From assembly GCA_020851465.1 (NCBI GenBank), contig JADZCR010000017.1, forward strand, positions 206,485 to 270,484: 64,000 nucleotides of DNA. The letters run 5' to 3'. This document shows positions 1 through 9,210 of this stretch, one piece after another; within the stretch, counting starts at the first letter, position 1; each line of letters opens with the position of its first letter. A program made the position numbers and the translations under genes. Origin of the DNA: Phycisphaeraceae bacterium. GTDB lineage: Bacteria; Planctomycetota; Phycisphaerae; Phycisphaerales; Phycisphaeraceae. The notes beneath the pieces were generated by a model, which saw only the letters and a list, made by a program, of their open reading frames with translations, ran no database searches and was not told where the DNA came from.

Positions 1-2
1 GC

Positions 3-905
3 AACCGCGACGCGATGCTGGCTCTGCCGCTCACTGCCTTCAAAAAGCATGTAGATACTTTGGAGGAAAGCTTCATGCTGGCGGCTGCGTTTCTAAATGA
101 GCAAAAGATCATCTCCAGTCGGGATGTCCCATACCCGCAGCAGATTGTGACCCTCGCCGCCATCTTTGCTGCGCTCGATTCCAAGGCGCAGACTGTGCCC
201 GCCAAGGGAAAGATTACAGATTGGTTCTGGGCTGGCGCGCTTGGCGAACTATACGGGACAGGCGCGGAAACCATCATGGCGAGAGATTTCATGGAGCTTG
301 TCGAGTGGATCGGCAACGATGGAGAACAGCCGCGCACTTTATCAGAGGCGGTATTTCAGCAGGATCGCCTTCGGTCGCTTCGCGGCAGATTGGCCGCAGC
401 CTACAAGGCCATTCACGCCTTACTGATGCGACGCGGCTGCCTCGACTTCATTAACGGGAATCCGTTTGAGCTTATGACGTTTTTCAATCAAAAGATTGAC
501 GTCCATCACATTTTTCCGGAAAAGTGGTGCAAGGACCACGAAATCGATAAGAAGGTTTACGACAGCATCATCAACAAAACGCCTCTCTCGACGAAATCCA
601 ATCAAATCATCGGTGGGAATGCACCATCGATCTATTTGAGAAAAATTGAGACCAGCACCGGCATTTCTCCCGCAAAGCTCGATGATATTCTTCGTTCCCA
701 CCTCATCGAGCCGCGATTTCTTCGTTCAGATGATTTTGAGGGATTTTATTCCGCTCGGACTCAAGCTCTCTCGGAACTCATCGGGAGCGCAATGGGCAAG
801 CCGGTGGTGAACACCCACGGTTCCAACGAACCCGAAATCGAAGTTGACGAAACCTCCGACGAGGAATCTGATGAAGAACTCGTTGATGCCGACACGGAGG
901 AATGA
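3..905 (+). CDS. GmrSD/DUF262-DUF1524-like HNH nuclease, C-terminal part
   Basis: C-terminal part of a larger protein. The frame is open to the left window edge with no stop, so the first Met visible (15) is probably internal. Around residues 165-210 it has an HNH-type DUF1524 signature: HHIFPEKW, then NKTPLS, N-x-x-IGG and a P-S-x-YL motif. This arrangement is known from GmrSD-like modification-dependent nucleases, where an N-terminal DUF262 domain (outside this window) hydrolyses NTP and the C-terminal HNH domain cuts DNA. The last ~25 residues are very acidic. A fragment resembling a DNA methyltransferase follows 9 bp downstream on the same strand, which fits a restriction or defence locus. 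The exact subfamily and whether the gene is intact cannot be judged from this window. Confidence 0.72.
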   Translation, partial: NRDAMLALPLTAFKKHVDTLEESFMLAAAFLNEQKIISSRDVPYPQQIVTLAAIFAALDSKAQTVPAKGKITDWFWAGALGELYGTGAETIMARDFMELVEWIGNDGEQPRTLSEAVFQQDRLRSLRGRLAAAYKAIHALLMRRGCLDFINGNPFELMTFFNQKIDVHHIFPEKWCKDHEIDKKVYDSIINKTPLSTKSNQIIGGNAPSIYLRKIETSTGISPAKLDDILRSHLIEPRFLRSDDFEGFYSARTQALSELIGSAMGKPVVNTHGSNEPEIEVDETSDEESDEELVDADTEE

Positions 906-913
906 ACGGACCT

Positions 914-1120
914 ATGGCAAAGACTCAAGCCAAAGCATCTGAGAAAAATGACAACTAAGACATAAGCTGAAACATTCAAGCACGATGCCGACAAGCGAAA
1001 GAACATTCCCCCCGCGGAGTTTCAGTCCTTCGTCAAGCCGGAAGATCAATAACCCCGGCCCGTGAGATACCCATGCAACGCCGACCTGTCCCCGCAGATC
1101 GCCTGGCGGAACAGGCCGCA
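914..1120 (+). pseudogene. Remnant of adenine-specific DNA methyltransferase (Mod-like) N-terminus
   Basis: ATG at 914 opens a 14-codon Lys-rich peptide ending in TAA at 956. A +1 shift at about 969 then gives ETFKHDADKRKNIP and AEFQSFVK, and TAA at 1050 interrupts it. The same frame resumes at 1062 with VRYPCNADLSPQIAWR. I recall this block (TF-H-D-A-x-RKNIPTAEFQS ... VRYPRNxDLDPQLVWRGKDEQDW) as the start of a family of adenine-specific, type III Mod-like methyltransferases. The match ends at about 1120; no methylase catalytic motifs follow before the tRNA. At least two stops, one frameshift and a large 3' deletion make it non-functional. The family assignment is from memory and not checked by search. 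Confidence 0.6.
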
Positions 1121-1308
1121 GCAGCCCAGCCCCGCGCCTGATGACAGCTTTGCTTGTCGTCGATATTTTTCAGAGTACACCCATCTAACGAATGCCCGCA
1201 AGCAGGGGTCGCAGCTACACAACCGGGTCAGATATGGTGTGTCACGGAATCGACAGAATAGTCATCGTGTCCGCTGGCTTATTCGCGGATATTCAGAAAG
1301 GCTGTTAA

Positions 1309-1379
1309 CTGGGGATCTAGGATTTGAACCTAGACTAACTGGTTCAGAGCCAGTCGTGCTACCGTTACACCAATCCCCA
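1309..1379 (-). tRNA. tRNA-Gln (anticodon CTG)
   Basis: The minus strand folds as a 71-nt tRNA: 7-bp acceptor stem TGGGGAT/ATCCCCA with discriminator G, D arm TGGTGTAACGGTAGCAC typical of glutamine tRNA, anticodon stem ACTGG/CCAGT with loop CTCTGAA (anticodon CTG), and a TTCAAAT T-loop. CCA is not encoded. Its 3' end faces the decayed nuclease/methyltransferase region to the left, the geometry expected of an integration site. Confidence 0.93.
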
Positions 1380-1566
1380 AACGCTCCCGCCTGATCGAGA
1401 AAATCATCGGCGAAAGCAGGGGAATCGTATGACAACCGGGGGCTTCCCGTCAACCTTGTCGAGGTTGGCCGGCGTTCAGGCATTTGGCTGCGGCTGCCTG
1501 CTCCGCGGTCGAGTGTGTTTTCCGATTACGCTATCGCAGGTTTGTTCGTTCAGAGGATTGAGTTCT

Positions 1567-3069
1567 ATGTTTCGATGGTATTTCGTTGTTCTGGTGGTTT
1601 GTGGTTTGTCCTGGGCCGCGGCGCGGGGCGAGGATGCGCCAACGATGGCCGTGCGCCCGTCGGCTGATGGGAAGCAGGTTCACATCGAGCTGGCGGAGTT
1701 GCCGGCCATCAGCTCGCGGCTGCTTGAGTTGGTTGACCCTGCGACGGGCGAAGTGCTGCGGACTCTCTGGGCGGGTCGCTCGCGGTCGAGTCAGACGGTG
1801 GTGCTCAGTCACGCGATGAAGCTTGCGCCGAGCCGTTACATCCTCCGCTATCGTGACGGCCTGTCGTTGACATACGTGGATAAACTCGACGGCCCGGTTA
1901 ACGGCCGTTGGACCAATCCATGTGAAATCGCGTTCACCCATGACGCGATCTTCGTCATGGAGGAAGGCAACGACATCGGCGAGTTACCCGAAGAAATCAT
2001 CCGTAAACGTACATGGACTCTCACCAACGGCCGGCGATTTACCGGCGGCTACTACCGCATCGGCAGCGACACCGTGGTCATGAGCGACAAACGCAATGCG
2101 CACATTCGTTTTCGACTCAAGGAGTTCACCCCTGCGGATCAGGAGCAGCTCAGAGACCTCGAACGCCTGCGGCTGGAGTACATCGCAAAGACCACACTCA
2201 ACGGCGGGTCGATCTGGAAACTCTCACGCGACGGCAAGGTCGATCCGACCTTCGGTGAGGCGGGCCGCATCAGACTCTGGCAGGATCGGAACGCAGCCAT
2301 CCGGTCATTTACGCTGAGCAGTGACGGAAAAATTTTTACCAGTTCGGTCTATCACGAAGCCATCGCTTACGATCCAAACGGGCAGCGGCTCAAGTTTGCG
2401 GTCGGCGGGTGGGATAACCAGCCATTCGGCTCAAAGGCGACAGGCTGGGTCAACACGCTCGTGATGGGGCCGGGCGACCGACTCTATTTCCCTACGGCCT
2501 ACGGCATGTTGCGCGTGTACGACGCGACCAAGCCCGGATTCACCGGCATTCTGTACTCGATCAAGTTGTCGGAGGATGTCGGCCTCTCGCCCTGCATGAC
2601 GCTTGATGGCACGGGCAATCTTTATCTCGTCAGCAGACAGAATTCGATTACCAAATATTTCGACAACGGCCAGGAATTCAAACGTCTCTGGAACCAGTCC
2701 GCGCCGGGTGGCGTCGCACGGCTGACGGGTCCGAGCTTTTCCAACGGTCTCCTCTGGGTTGCGGACCACGGCCCAAGCAAAGGGCCGTACTGGGACAGCG
2801 GCGGAGGCGGGGAGGTGCTGCTCTTCTGGGACGATGGCGACAGCGCACGACTGATCGACCGTTTCGGCAAAGTTGGCGATGCTGCGGACAAGCCGGAGTT
2901 CATGGATCCCAGCGCGGTGAAGATGACGCCGGACCATCAGTATTTGTGGGTCGTCGAGGACGGACACCATTACGTTGAAGGCCCCAGCGGCGGAGCGCGG
3001 ATCCGGAAATTTCAAATCACCGCCCAGCAGACGCAGGAGGCGGAGCTGGACCTGACGAGCTGGAAATAA
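1567..3069 (+). CDS. Exported beta-propeller-like protein of unknown function
   Basis: 500 residues. ATG at 1567 is preferred over the upstream in-frame start because it has a GAGG 10 nt upstream and begins a clear signal peptide (MFRWYFVVLVVCGLSW, cleavage near Ala-Arg-Gly-Glu). The mature protein is rich in short beta-strand repeats of the NHL/propeller type. One segment, with DPTFGEAGR followed by SSDGKI, resembles the delta-60 (DUF5122) repeat. No catalytic motif is evident. Such proteins are common in planctomycetes as periplasmic or surface ligand-binding proteins, but substrate and role here are unknown. It stands alone, 58 bp upstream of the ABC transporter on the same strand, so co-transcription is possible. 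Confidence 0.7.
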   Translation: MFRWYFVVLVVCGLSWAAARGEDAPTMAVRPSADGKQVHIELAELPAISSRLLELVDPATGEVLRTLWAGRSRSSQTVVLSHAMKLAPSRYILRYRDGLSLTYVDKLDGPVNGRWTNPCEIAFTHDAIFVMEEGNDIGELPEEIIRKRTWTLTNGRRFTGGYYRIGSDTVVMSDKRNAHIRFRLKEFTPADQEQLRDLERLRLEYIAKTTLNGGSIWKLSRDGKVDPTFGEAGRIRLWQDRNAAIRSFTLSSDGKIFTSSVYHEAIAYDPNGQRLKFAVGGWDNQPFGSKATGWVNTLVMGPGDRLYFPTAYGMLRVYDATKPGFTGILYSIKLSEDVGLSPCMTLDGTGNLYLVSRQNSITKYFDNGQEFKRLWNQSAPGGVARLTGPSFSNGLLWVADHGPSKGPYWDSGGGGEVLLFWDDGDSARLIDRFGKVGDAADKPEFMDPSAVKMTPDHQYLWVVEDGHHYVEGPSGGARIRKFQITAQQTQEAELDLTSWK

Positions 3070-3127
3070 TGGGAGCTGCGTCGATAAGTAACCGCGTTGT
3101 GGCTTTTCTTGTCTAAGATGTCCACGC

Positions 3128-5125
3128 ATGCCCGCCCCCAAGAGCAGTCGTAACCGATTCCGTGAATACCGCCGCGAGACGCGAGAGCGCGCCAAGACGG
3201 GCAAGCCACTCGAAAACATGCACGCTGCGCTGGGGCATCCGGGCATCGGCACGACGCCGGGCGTGGGGCACAAGCGGCAGCGATCGTTCGCGGTATTGCT
3301 CCGTGAGTTCATCCGTCTGATGACCGGGCACCGAACCGCCATGGCCTTGGCGCTCGTCGGTACGGGGTTCGCCACGCTCATCGGTCTGGTGCCGCTTTAT
3401 GGCACCAAGCTCGTCGTGGACAACGTGCTCGGCGGTAAACCGTTGCCCGAACGTGCAGCACGCTGGCTGCCCTACGTCGAGGAACCGCGCCATCTGCTGA
3501 CAGCTGTCATGGTCAGCATGATTACGATTTCGTCGTTTGCGATCCTCATCAGCATGACCGCACGATGGCAGGCCACACGCATCACCAAGCGGATGCAGGT
3601 GTCCGTTCGCCGTAAGGTGTTCGAACACGCCGTGCGCCTGCCGCTCCACCGCGTGTATGAGTTGAAGTCCGGCGGTGCGGCGAGCATGTTGCGGGAAGAT
3701 GCGGGCGGTGTCGCGGAACTGGTTTTCGCGCTGCTCTATAACCCGTTCCGTGCTGTCATCCAGCTTCTCGGCAGTCTGATTATTCTTGCCGTCACCGATT
3801 GGCGTCTGCTCCTGGGTTCGCTCGTGCTGATTCCCGTTGTCTGGATGACGCATAAGACGTGGATCAGCCGCATTCGACCGCTCTTTTCCGACATCCGCGC
3901 TACAAGGCAACTCACCGACAGTCACGCGACGGAAACCTTTGGCGGGATGCGGGTGGTGCGGAGCTTTTCCCGACAACGCAGCGAGGCTGCGCAGTTTTCC
4001 CGTAACAATCACCTGCTGGCGCGACAGGAAATTCTGGCGTGGTGGTGGAGCCGCGCAATCGACATCGCCTGGGCGTTGTTCATTCCCACCGCGTCGGCAT
4101 TGCTGCTGTGGTATGGCGGTAATCGCATCCTCGACGACGCGGCTCGTGTCGCAGCGGGCACACTCGCACCCGGCGAGGCGCTGACCATCGGCGATCTGGT
4201 GATGTTCCTGGCGTACCTGGGCTGGCTGCTCGGACCGCTTGAGACGCTGGCGTCCAGTGCGACGCAGTTCCAAAACAGCCTGGCGGGGTTGGATCGAGTC
4301 CTCAATATCCTGGAGGAGCCGCGCGAAATGCCCAGCCCGCTCGGCGCACGGGTGCTGCCGCCGGATACCCCCGCCGGACGGATCGTGCTGCGCAACGTCG
4401 GCTACACCTATCCGCGCAACAACCGACCCGTGCTGACGGACATCAATCTCGATGCTGCGCCGGGTGAGATGATCGCGCTGGTCGGTCCAAGCGGCGCGGG
4501 TAAGACGACGCTCTGTAACCTCATCGCCCGGTTTTACGATCCGACCGAAGGCTCCATCACTTTCGACGGCACGGACCTGCGGCAGATCGAGGTGGACAGC
4601 TACCGCTCACTGCTGGGTATTGTGGAACAGGATACGTTTCTGTTTGACGGCACAATCGCGGATAACCTCGCCTACGGTCGGCGCGACGCGACCAGGGATC
4701 AAATCATCCGTGCCGCAGAGCAGGCCAACGCCCATCGATTCATCATGGAGTTACCCGATGGCTACGACAGCTACGTCGGTGAGCGGGGCGTGAAACTCAG
4801 CGGCGGACAGCGGCAGCGGTTGACGATTGCCCGCGCGATTCTTGCTGACCCACGGATACTGATCCTCGATGAGGCGACGAGCAATCTCGACACCGAGAGC
4901 GAACGATTGATTCAAACCAGTCTTCGCACGCTCATGGCAGGGCGGACGAGCTTTGTGATCGCGCACCGACTGAGCACCATCGCGCATGCGCATCGGATAC
5001 TCGTGCTCGAGAGCGGCCGAATCGTCGAACAGGGCCGCCATGAGGAGTTGATGTCACGCAGCGGACGGTATCGGCAGATGGTGGAGCTGCAGACTCACCC
5101 AGCAATGGCGATCCCCCGTATTTAG
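3128..5125 (+). CDS. ABC exporter, fused permease and ATPase (MsbA/lipid-A-exporter type)
   Basis: 665 residues. A basic cytoplasmic N-terminus of about 65 residues precedes a transmembrane domain at roughly 65-380 with six hydrophobic stretches. The nucleotide-binding domain carries Walker A GPSGAGKTT (about 453), Q-loop VEQDTFLFDG, signature LSGGQRQR (about 557), Walker B ILILDEATSNLD (about 576) and the H-loop IAHRLSTIAHA. Order and length match half-transporter exporters of the MsbA/multidrug type, which work as homodimers in the inner membrane, using ATP to flip lipids or expel amphiphiles. Substrate cannot be read from sequence. No partner half-transporter is adjacent, which fits a homodimer. 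Confidence 0.9.
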   Translation: MPAPKSSRNRFREYRRETRERAKTGKPLENMHAALGHPGIGTTPGVGHKRQRSFAVLLREFIRLMTGHRTAMALALVGTGFATLIGLVPLYGTKLVVDNVLGGKPLPERAARWLPYVEEPRHLLTAVMVSMITISSFAILISMTARWQATRITKRMQVSVRRKVFEHAVRLPLHRVYELKSGGAASMLREDAGGVAELVFALLYNPFRAVIQLLGSLIILAVTDWRLLLGSLVLIPVVWMTHKTWISRIRPLFSDIRATRQLTDSHATETFGGMRVVRSFSRQRSEAAQFSRNNHLLARQEILAWWWSRAIDIAWALFIPTASALLLWYGGNRILDDAARVAAGTLAPGEALTIGDLVMFLAYLGWLLGPLETLASSATQFQNSLAGLDRVLNILEEPREMPSPLGARVLPPDTPAGRIVLRNVGYTYPRNNRPVLTDINLDAAPGEMIALVGPSGAGKTTLCNLIARFYDPTEGSITFDGTDLRQIEVDSYRSLLGIVEQDTFLFDGTIADNLAYGRRDATRDQIIRAAEQANAHRFIMELPDGYDSYVGERGVKLSGGQRQRLTIARAILADPRILILDEATSNLDTESERLIQTSLRTLMAGRTSFVIAHRLSTIAHAHRILVLESGRIVEQGRHEELMSRSGRYRQMVELQTHPAMAIPRI

Positions 5126-5399
5126 CTGCGAAATCGACGACACGATTTTCCTGGTGCGCCAAGCTGTTCCCATTTTTTATTTAGCAATGCCGCTCGCGGC
5201 GAAGGGAGTCGGCGGAAATGACTTGACGGCCTTGGCTGCCAGCGCGACCTGACGATAATGGAAACAATCGTCCCCGGACACACAACTCGCACGGGGAGTC
5301 TGGAGTAAGAGATTGGTAAGCTGCTCCGTCATTTTCTACGGATCAATGACGAGTGCTACGTGCAGTGGTTCCTGACCTGATGAATTGAACACACATCCC

Positions 5400-5729
5400 A
5401 TGCCCCTTCACTCGATACCGCACCCGACCTCTTGCGATCAATGCGGAGCATGTTGCGCCCGCGAATCCGTGCCGCCGTTTATGCCTAATGAGCTTGATGT
5501 GCTCCCCAAGGTGCTGCGTCGTGAGGTCGAACGCGCTCTGGTAGCCGGCGTTGCGGCAGGCGGATGCCTCTGGTACGACCGTGTTAAACGTGTGTGCCTG
5601 CATTACGACCATCGCCCTGAAGTCTGTCGTCAGTTTGAGCTCGGCGGTGATGAATGCGTTGAGCTGTGGTCAGCGACCGTGAATGTAAGCGTCAGACGAT
5701 CGGAGGCTCGCGACTCCTCAGACTGCTGA
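5400..5729 (+). CDS. YkgJ-family Cys-cluster protein
   Basis: 109 residues from ATG 5400; a TTG at 5385 in the same frame is an alternative. It has the Cys pattern of the YkgJ family, a predicted zinc- or iron-binding fold of unknown function: CDQCGACC near the N-terminus, then C in GGCLWYD, VCLHY, EVCRQFE and GDEC. The acidic-hydrophobic loop PPFMPNELDVLP between the clusters is also usual for this family. It stands between the ABC transporter and the convergent hrpB. Length is normal for the family; no enzymatic role can be claimed. Confidence 0.8.
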   Translation: MPLHSIPHPTSCDQCGACCARESVPPFMPNELDVLPKVLRREVERALVAGVAAGGCLWYDRVKRVCLHYDHRPEVCRQFELGGDECVELWSATVNVSVRRSEARDSSDC

Positions 5730-5818
5730 TCCGAATCCTCGATGTGTCTTGCTGCCTGTCAAAGAAAAATGTCAGCATGGATAACTTGTTCCATGCTGTC
5801 GTCCCGGTATGACGTGAT

Positions 5819-8320
5819 TCATCGCCACTCATGGCGCGGATAACGGCGTGAGAGTTCTTTGCGCAGTGTCGGGTAGAGATTGGTCCAGAATCCCGCGAGA
5901 TCTTCCGTCACCTGGAGCGGGCGATAGTTGGGTCCAAGGATTTCAAGCACGACGGGCACACGGCCGCCGGCGATGCGCGGCGTGGTTGCCAGGCCGTACA
6001 AATCCTGAATCTTCGCCCGTCCGCGCGGCGGCTGGCCGGGCTGATATTCGAGTTTCATCTTCCTGCCGCTGGGTAGCGAAAGCTCCGATGGCGCCATCGT
6101 CTCCACTAATCGCTGATCGTCCCATGAAAGAGCATCACGCAATTTTGGCAGCAGCGGCCGATCGCGCAATTGTGCGTGCTGTGATGCGTCCGCAACGAAC
6201 TCCAGCAGGATCACCCGCAGATCGCTTTCGTCATAGACGATGAGCTTTCGTTCGGGAAACCATGCGGCGACGCACCGTGTCCGCGCAATCCAGTCATCAA
6301 CTTTGTCATCCCACTGATCGAGCTTAAATTCTTTACGGAGAATCAGGTCCACCAGTATTTCACCGGCTGCATCGGGGTTGGCACGCGGCCTGGTGATGCT
6401 CGACAGCACGAGATCATCGAAGCGGTATTCCTCGACTTCCTCGACGGAGCGCGTTTCCGGATTCCACTGTGCCACGGTGCGTTTGCTGAGTCGATGGGGA
6501 AACAGCTCTTCGAGCCAGGCGATTTCAAGCTGGCTTACGAGGCTAAGCGTAACTTGCGACTCGTTGCCCCGGCCGATCTCGCGCACTTCGAGAGCGAGGA
6601 TCGGCCCCGGTCGGTTCACCACGCTTTCTTTCTCCAGCATCACGCGCTTTTGTCCGGACATCGCACATCGCCGACTATGCGCATCACGCAGCACCGCGAC
6701 GTGATCGGGGAAACCGACAAGGAGTGACTTGATTATCGCAGCGGTTTCCGAGGCAGCGGGAGATGTCGTAACTGTGGCAGGAGTATGGGCTGCCCGTTCG
6801 AGCAACCGTTGAGTCTGCGCGACCTCACGGGCCGCCAGCGGATCGACACCCAGCGATGCGCATGTCGATGGCCGAAATTGATCCGCGGATGCTTTCTCGA
6901 AGACTCGTTCAAGCACCGTCAGATCGGATGCGGTTTCGTTTTCCGCGACGTACATCAAGTCTCGCGGCACCTTGCCGGTAACGATGTTGCGGTCACCGAT
7001 CAGTGCCGCCCAGAGCGTAGCGCGTTGCAGGCAGCCGCGTTGTTCCGCTTCGATCAACAGCCGTCCAAGTCGCGGATGAGTGGGAAACGCGGATATCCGT
7101 TTGCCCAGAGCGGTGATCCGGCCGTCTGTATCCGTAGCGCCGAGCTGGTTCAGTAGATTTTCGGCGCGCAGCAGCGCATGTGGTTCGGGAGGTTCGAGCC
7201 AAGGAAAGTCCGCCGCATTGGTCACGCCCAGCGATTTGAGCTGAAGCAGCGGTTCCGCCAGATCGAGTCGGCGGATTTCCGGTGTGTCGTGCGCTGCGCG
7301 AGCGCGGTGCTCTGCGAGCGACCAGAGACGGCGACACGTCCCCGGCGCGGTTCGACCGGCGCGACCGCAACGCTGCGTCGCAGAGGCTTGACTGATCGGT
7401 TCGACTCGCAGCACGTTGATGCCTCGCCTGGCGTCGTAACGATGCACCCGCCCCAGCCCGCTGTCGATGACGTGACGAATGCCCTCGATGGTGATCGAGG
7501 TTTCCGCCACATTCGTCGATACGACAACCTTGCGTCCCGGATAGGGCGAAACCGCAGCATCCTGCTCACGCGGAGGCAGCGAGCCGTGCAACGGGAAAAA
7601 GGTGACGTCGCCCGCTACGCGACAGCACGCCTCGATGGTGCGACGTATCTCATACGCACCGGGCATAAAAATGAGCACGTCACCTTCATCATGCTCAGCC
7701 AGCACGTCGCGCAAAGCTTGTGCGGCCAGTTCCCACGGCGGCGCGGTGAGGCGATGCGGAAGATATCGCTCCGTAACAGGAAAAAGTTTTCCGCCTGTCT
7801 CAACGACCGCACACGCCAGATAGGATCGCAGCATTGCGATATCGAGTGTCGCGGACATCACCAGTAAGCGCAGCTCCGGGCGCGTGCGCTCCTGCAACTG
7901 TTTGAGCAGACCCAGCGAGAGGTCTGCTGCGAGGTTTCGTTCGTGAAACTCATCAAGCACAACGGCGCCGATGCCTGATAAGTCGGGATCATTTTGCAGC
8001 AGACGCAGCAACAAGCCTTCGGTCATGAAACGAATGCGCGTCTGTTGAGATATCTGGCTATCGTGCCGAGTCTGGTATCCCACCAACCTACCCAGCGGCG
8101 ATCCCATCTCCTGTGCGACCCGACGCGCAACCATGCGGGTGGCGAGCCGGCGCGGCTGGAGCACGATGATCGTCTGATCCGCAGCGAGCAAACCGCTGCG
8201 ATGCAGGATCTGAGGCACCTGCGTGGTCTTGCCTGACCCGGTCGGCGCAGCAAGGACGAGTCGATTGCCCGCAGCCAGAGCGCGTGTGATGTCGGATTCA
8301 ACCGCAAGGACCGGCAGCAT
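5819..8320 (-). CDS. hrpB: ATP-dependent helicase HrpB
   Basis: 833 residues, the usual HrpB length. DExH-box motifs in order: Walker A APTGSGKTTQVP (about 25-36), the HrpB-typical DEFHERN (about 124), SAT (LVMSATLD), STNVAETSITI, and QRCGRAGRTAPG for motif VI. The C-terminus has the HrpB-specific region with PSELSLPSGRKMKLEYQPG and the ending LRKELSRRYPRHEW. The family belongs to DEAH RNA helicases of the RNA-remodelling type; its cellular role in bacteria is poorly defined and it is not tied to hrp type III secretion despite the name. The start at 8320 (MLPVLAVE) is plausible; a frame extension of about 25 codons upstream lacks a clear ATG. Confidence 0.93.
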   Translation of the reverse strand: MLPVLAVESDITRALAAGNRLVLAAPTGSGKTTQVPQILHRSGLLAADQTIIVLQPRRLATRMVARRVAQEMGSPLGRLVGYQTRHDSQISQQTRIRFMTEGLLLRLLQNDPDLSGIGAVVLDEFHERNLAADLSLGLLKQLQERTRPELRLLVMSATLDIAMLRSYLACAVVETGGKLFPVTERYLPHRLTAPPWELAAQALRDVLAEHDEGDVLIFMPGAYEIRRTIEACCRVAGDVTFFPLHGSLPPREQDAAVSPYPGRKVVVSTNVAETSITIEGIRHVIDSGLGRVHRYDARRGINVLRVEPISQASATQRCGRAGRTAPGTCRRLWSLAEHRARAAHDTPEIRRLDLAEPLLQLKSLGVTNAADFPWLEPPEPHALLRAENLLNQLGATDTDGRITALGKRISAFPTHPRLGRLLIEAEQRGCLQRATLWAALIGDRNIVTGKVPRDLMYVAENETASDLTVLERVFEKASADQFRPSTCASLGVDPLAAREVAQTQRLLERAAHTPATVTTSPAASETAAIIKSLLVGFPDHVAVLRDAHSRRCAMSGQKRVMLEKESVVNRPGPILALEVREIGRGNESQVTLSLVSQLEIAWLEELFPHRLSKRTVAQWNPETRSVEEVEEYRFDDLVLSSITRPRANPDAAGEILVDLILRKEFKLDQWDDKVDDWIARTRCVAAWFPERKLIVYDESDLRVILLEFVADASQHAQLRDRPLLPKLRDALSWDDQRLVETMAPSELSLPSGRKMKLEYQPGQPPRGRAKIQDLYGLATTPRIAGGRVPVVLEILGPNYRPLQVTEDLAGFWTNLYPTLRKELSRRYPRHEWR

Positions 8321-8421
8321 CGAAGCATGATACGGATGATTGGCTTGCAGTTGATGACGGCAAAGCTGGGATTGTGCATCACGAGTTTGCGTCGGCTGGT
8401 GCGCACTTGGCGATACCCGGA

Positions 8422-8886
8422 TTACTTGGGATGCGCCGTTGGCTGGTAGCTGCCGACTTCACTGTGGAAGGGGATCGCCAGACGGTTCCATCCATTGATG
8501 GCAATGATCGCCAGGGTCAGATCGACCAGTGATTTTTCATCGAAGAAGCGACAGACATGGTTGTAAATGTCGTCGCCGATACCTTCGCGACCGAGTTCCG
8601 TGACGGCCTCAGCCCAGAGCAGAGCGGCCCGTTCGCGGTCGGTGTAAAACGGTGCTTCACGCCATGCCGAGAGCAGATAAAGCCTCTGTTCGGTTTCGCC
8701 GGCTGTCCGTGCGTCTTTGGAGTGCATATCCAGACATCGAGCGCAGCCGTTGATCTGAGAAACGCGCATCTGGATCAATTCCAGCAGGGAATGTTCCAGC
8801 CCGCTGTTTCGTACATAGGTTGCGAGGCCGAGCATTGCTTTGAAGGCACCCGGTGACACTTTCTGATAATCGATTCGCTGAGTCAT
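8422..8886 (-). CDS. Carboxymuconolactone decarboxylase/AhpD-family protein
   Basis: 154 residues. It carries the AhpD-core motif: E-L-I-Q-M-R-V-S-Q-I-N-G-C-A-R-C-L-D-M-H, with the CxxC pair (CARC) followed by His, the arrangement used in alkylhydroperoxidase AhpD for peroxide reduction through a dithiol. Many family members of this size are peroxidase-like or of unknown function rather than decarboxylases. A helix-rich C-terminus (ERAALLWAEAVTEL) is typical. It follows hrpB on the opposite flank, is transcribed away from the response regulator at 9211 and has a 324-bp spacer on its 5' side. Confidence 0.85.
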   Translation of the reverse strand: MTQRIDYQKVSPGAFKAMLGLATYVRNSGLEHSLLELIQMRVSQINGCARCLDMHSKDARTAGETEQRLYLLSAWREAPFYTDRERAALLWAEAVTELGREGIGDDIYNHVCRFFDEKSLVDLTLAIIAINGWNRLAIPFHSEVGSYQPTAHPK

Positions 8887-9210
8887 GGACTGTTACTCCT
8901 TGTAGTGAACGTCGGATCGAATAACGAAGCGGAGCATCGAGTCCGACAGGGTTGCTTCGGACTGATCAGCGAAGCTCCATAGAAGCACGCTGGAGCGATC
9001 GTGCATCCTGCAAAAGGCGTGCGCCTTGATGGTTTGCGATGGGAGGACATACCCGTTTCTCAGCGAGGAACATCAATACGCTGATGAGGAACATGGCATT
9101 CTATTCCTCACTCGGCAGGTGAATCGATAACCTCGATCAATTCTTTCATGATCGTTGGATGGTGAACCTGAGTCGGCTGGCACTCGTATCCGAGAGTTGG
9201 GGGTTTTTTT
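8887..9210. other. Intergenic spacer, no gene recognised
   Basis: This 324-bp divergent spacer separates the AhpD-like gene (minus) and the receiver gene (plus), so it should hold promoters for both. I see a short perfect palindrome AAGGCG-TG-CGCCTT at 9014-9027 without a T-tract, and no convincing promoter pair. Confidence 0.4.

Noticed and set aside
3113..4273. 386-codon open frame on the minus strand
   Set aside because: Antisense to the ABC transporter permease; composition is that of a shadow frame (His/Gln/Arg-rich).
9014..9027. Short palindrome AAGGCG-TG-CGCCTT as terminator or operator
   Set aside because: Six-bp arms without a T-tract in a divergent spacer; too weak to claim.
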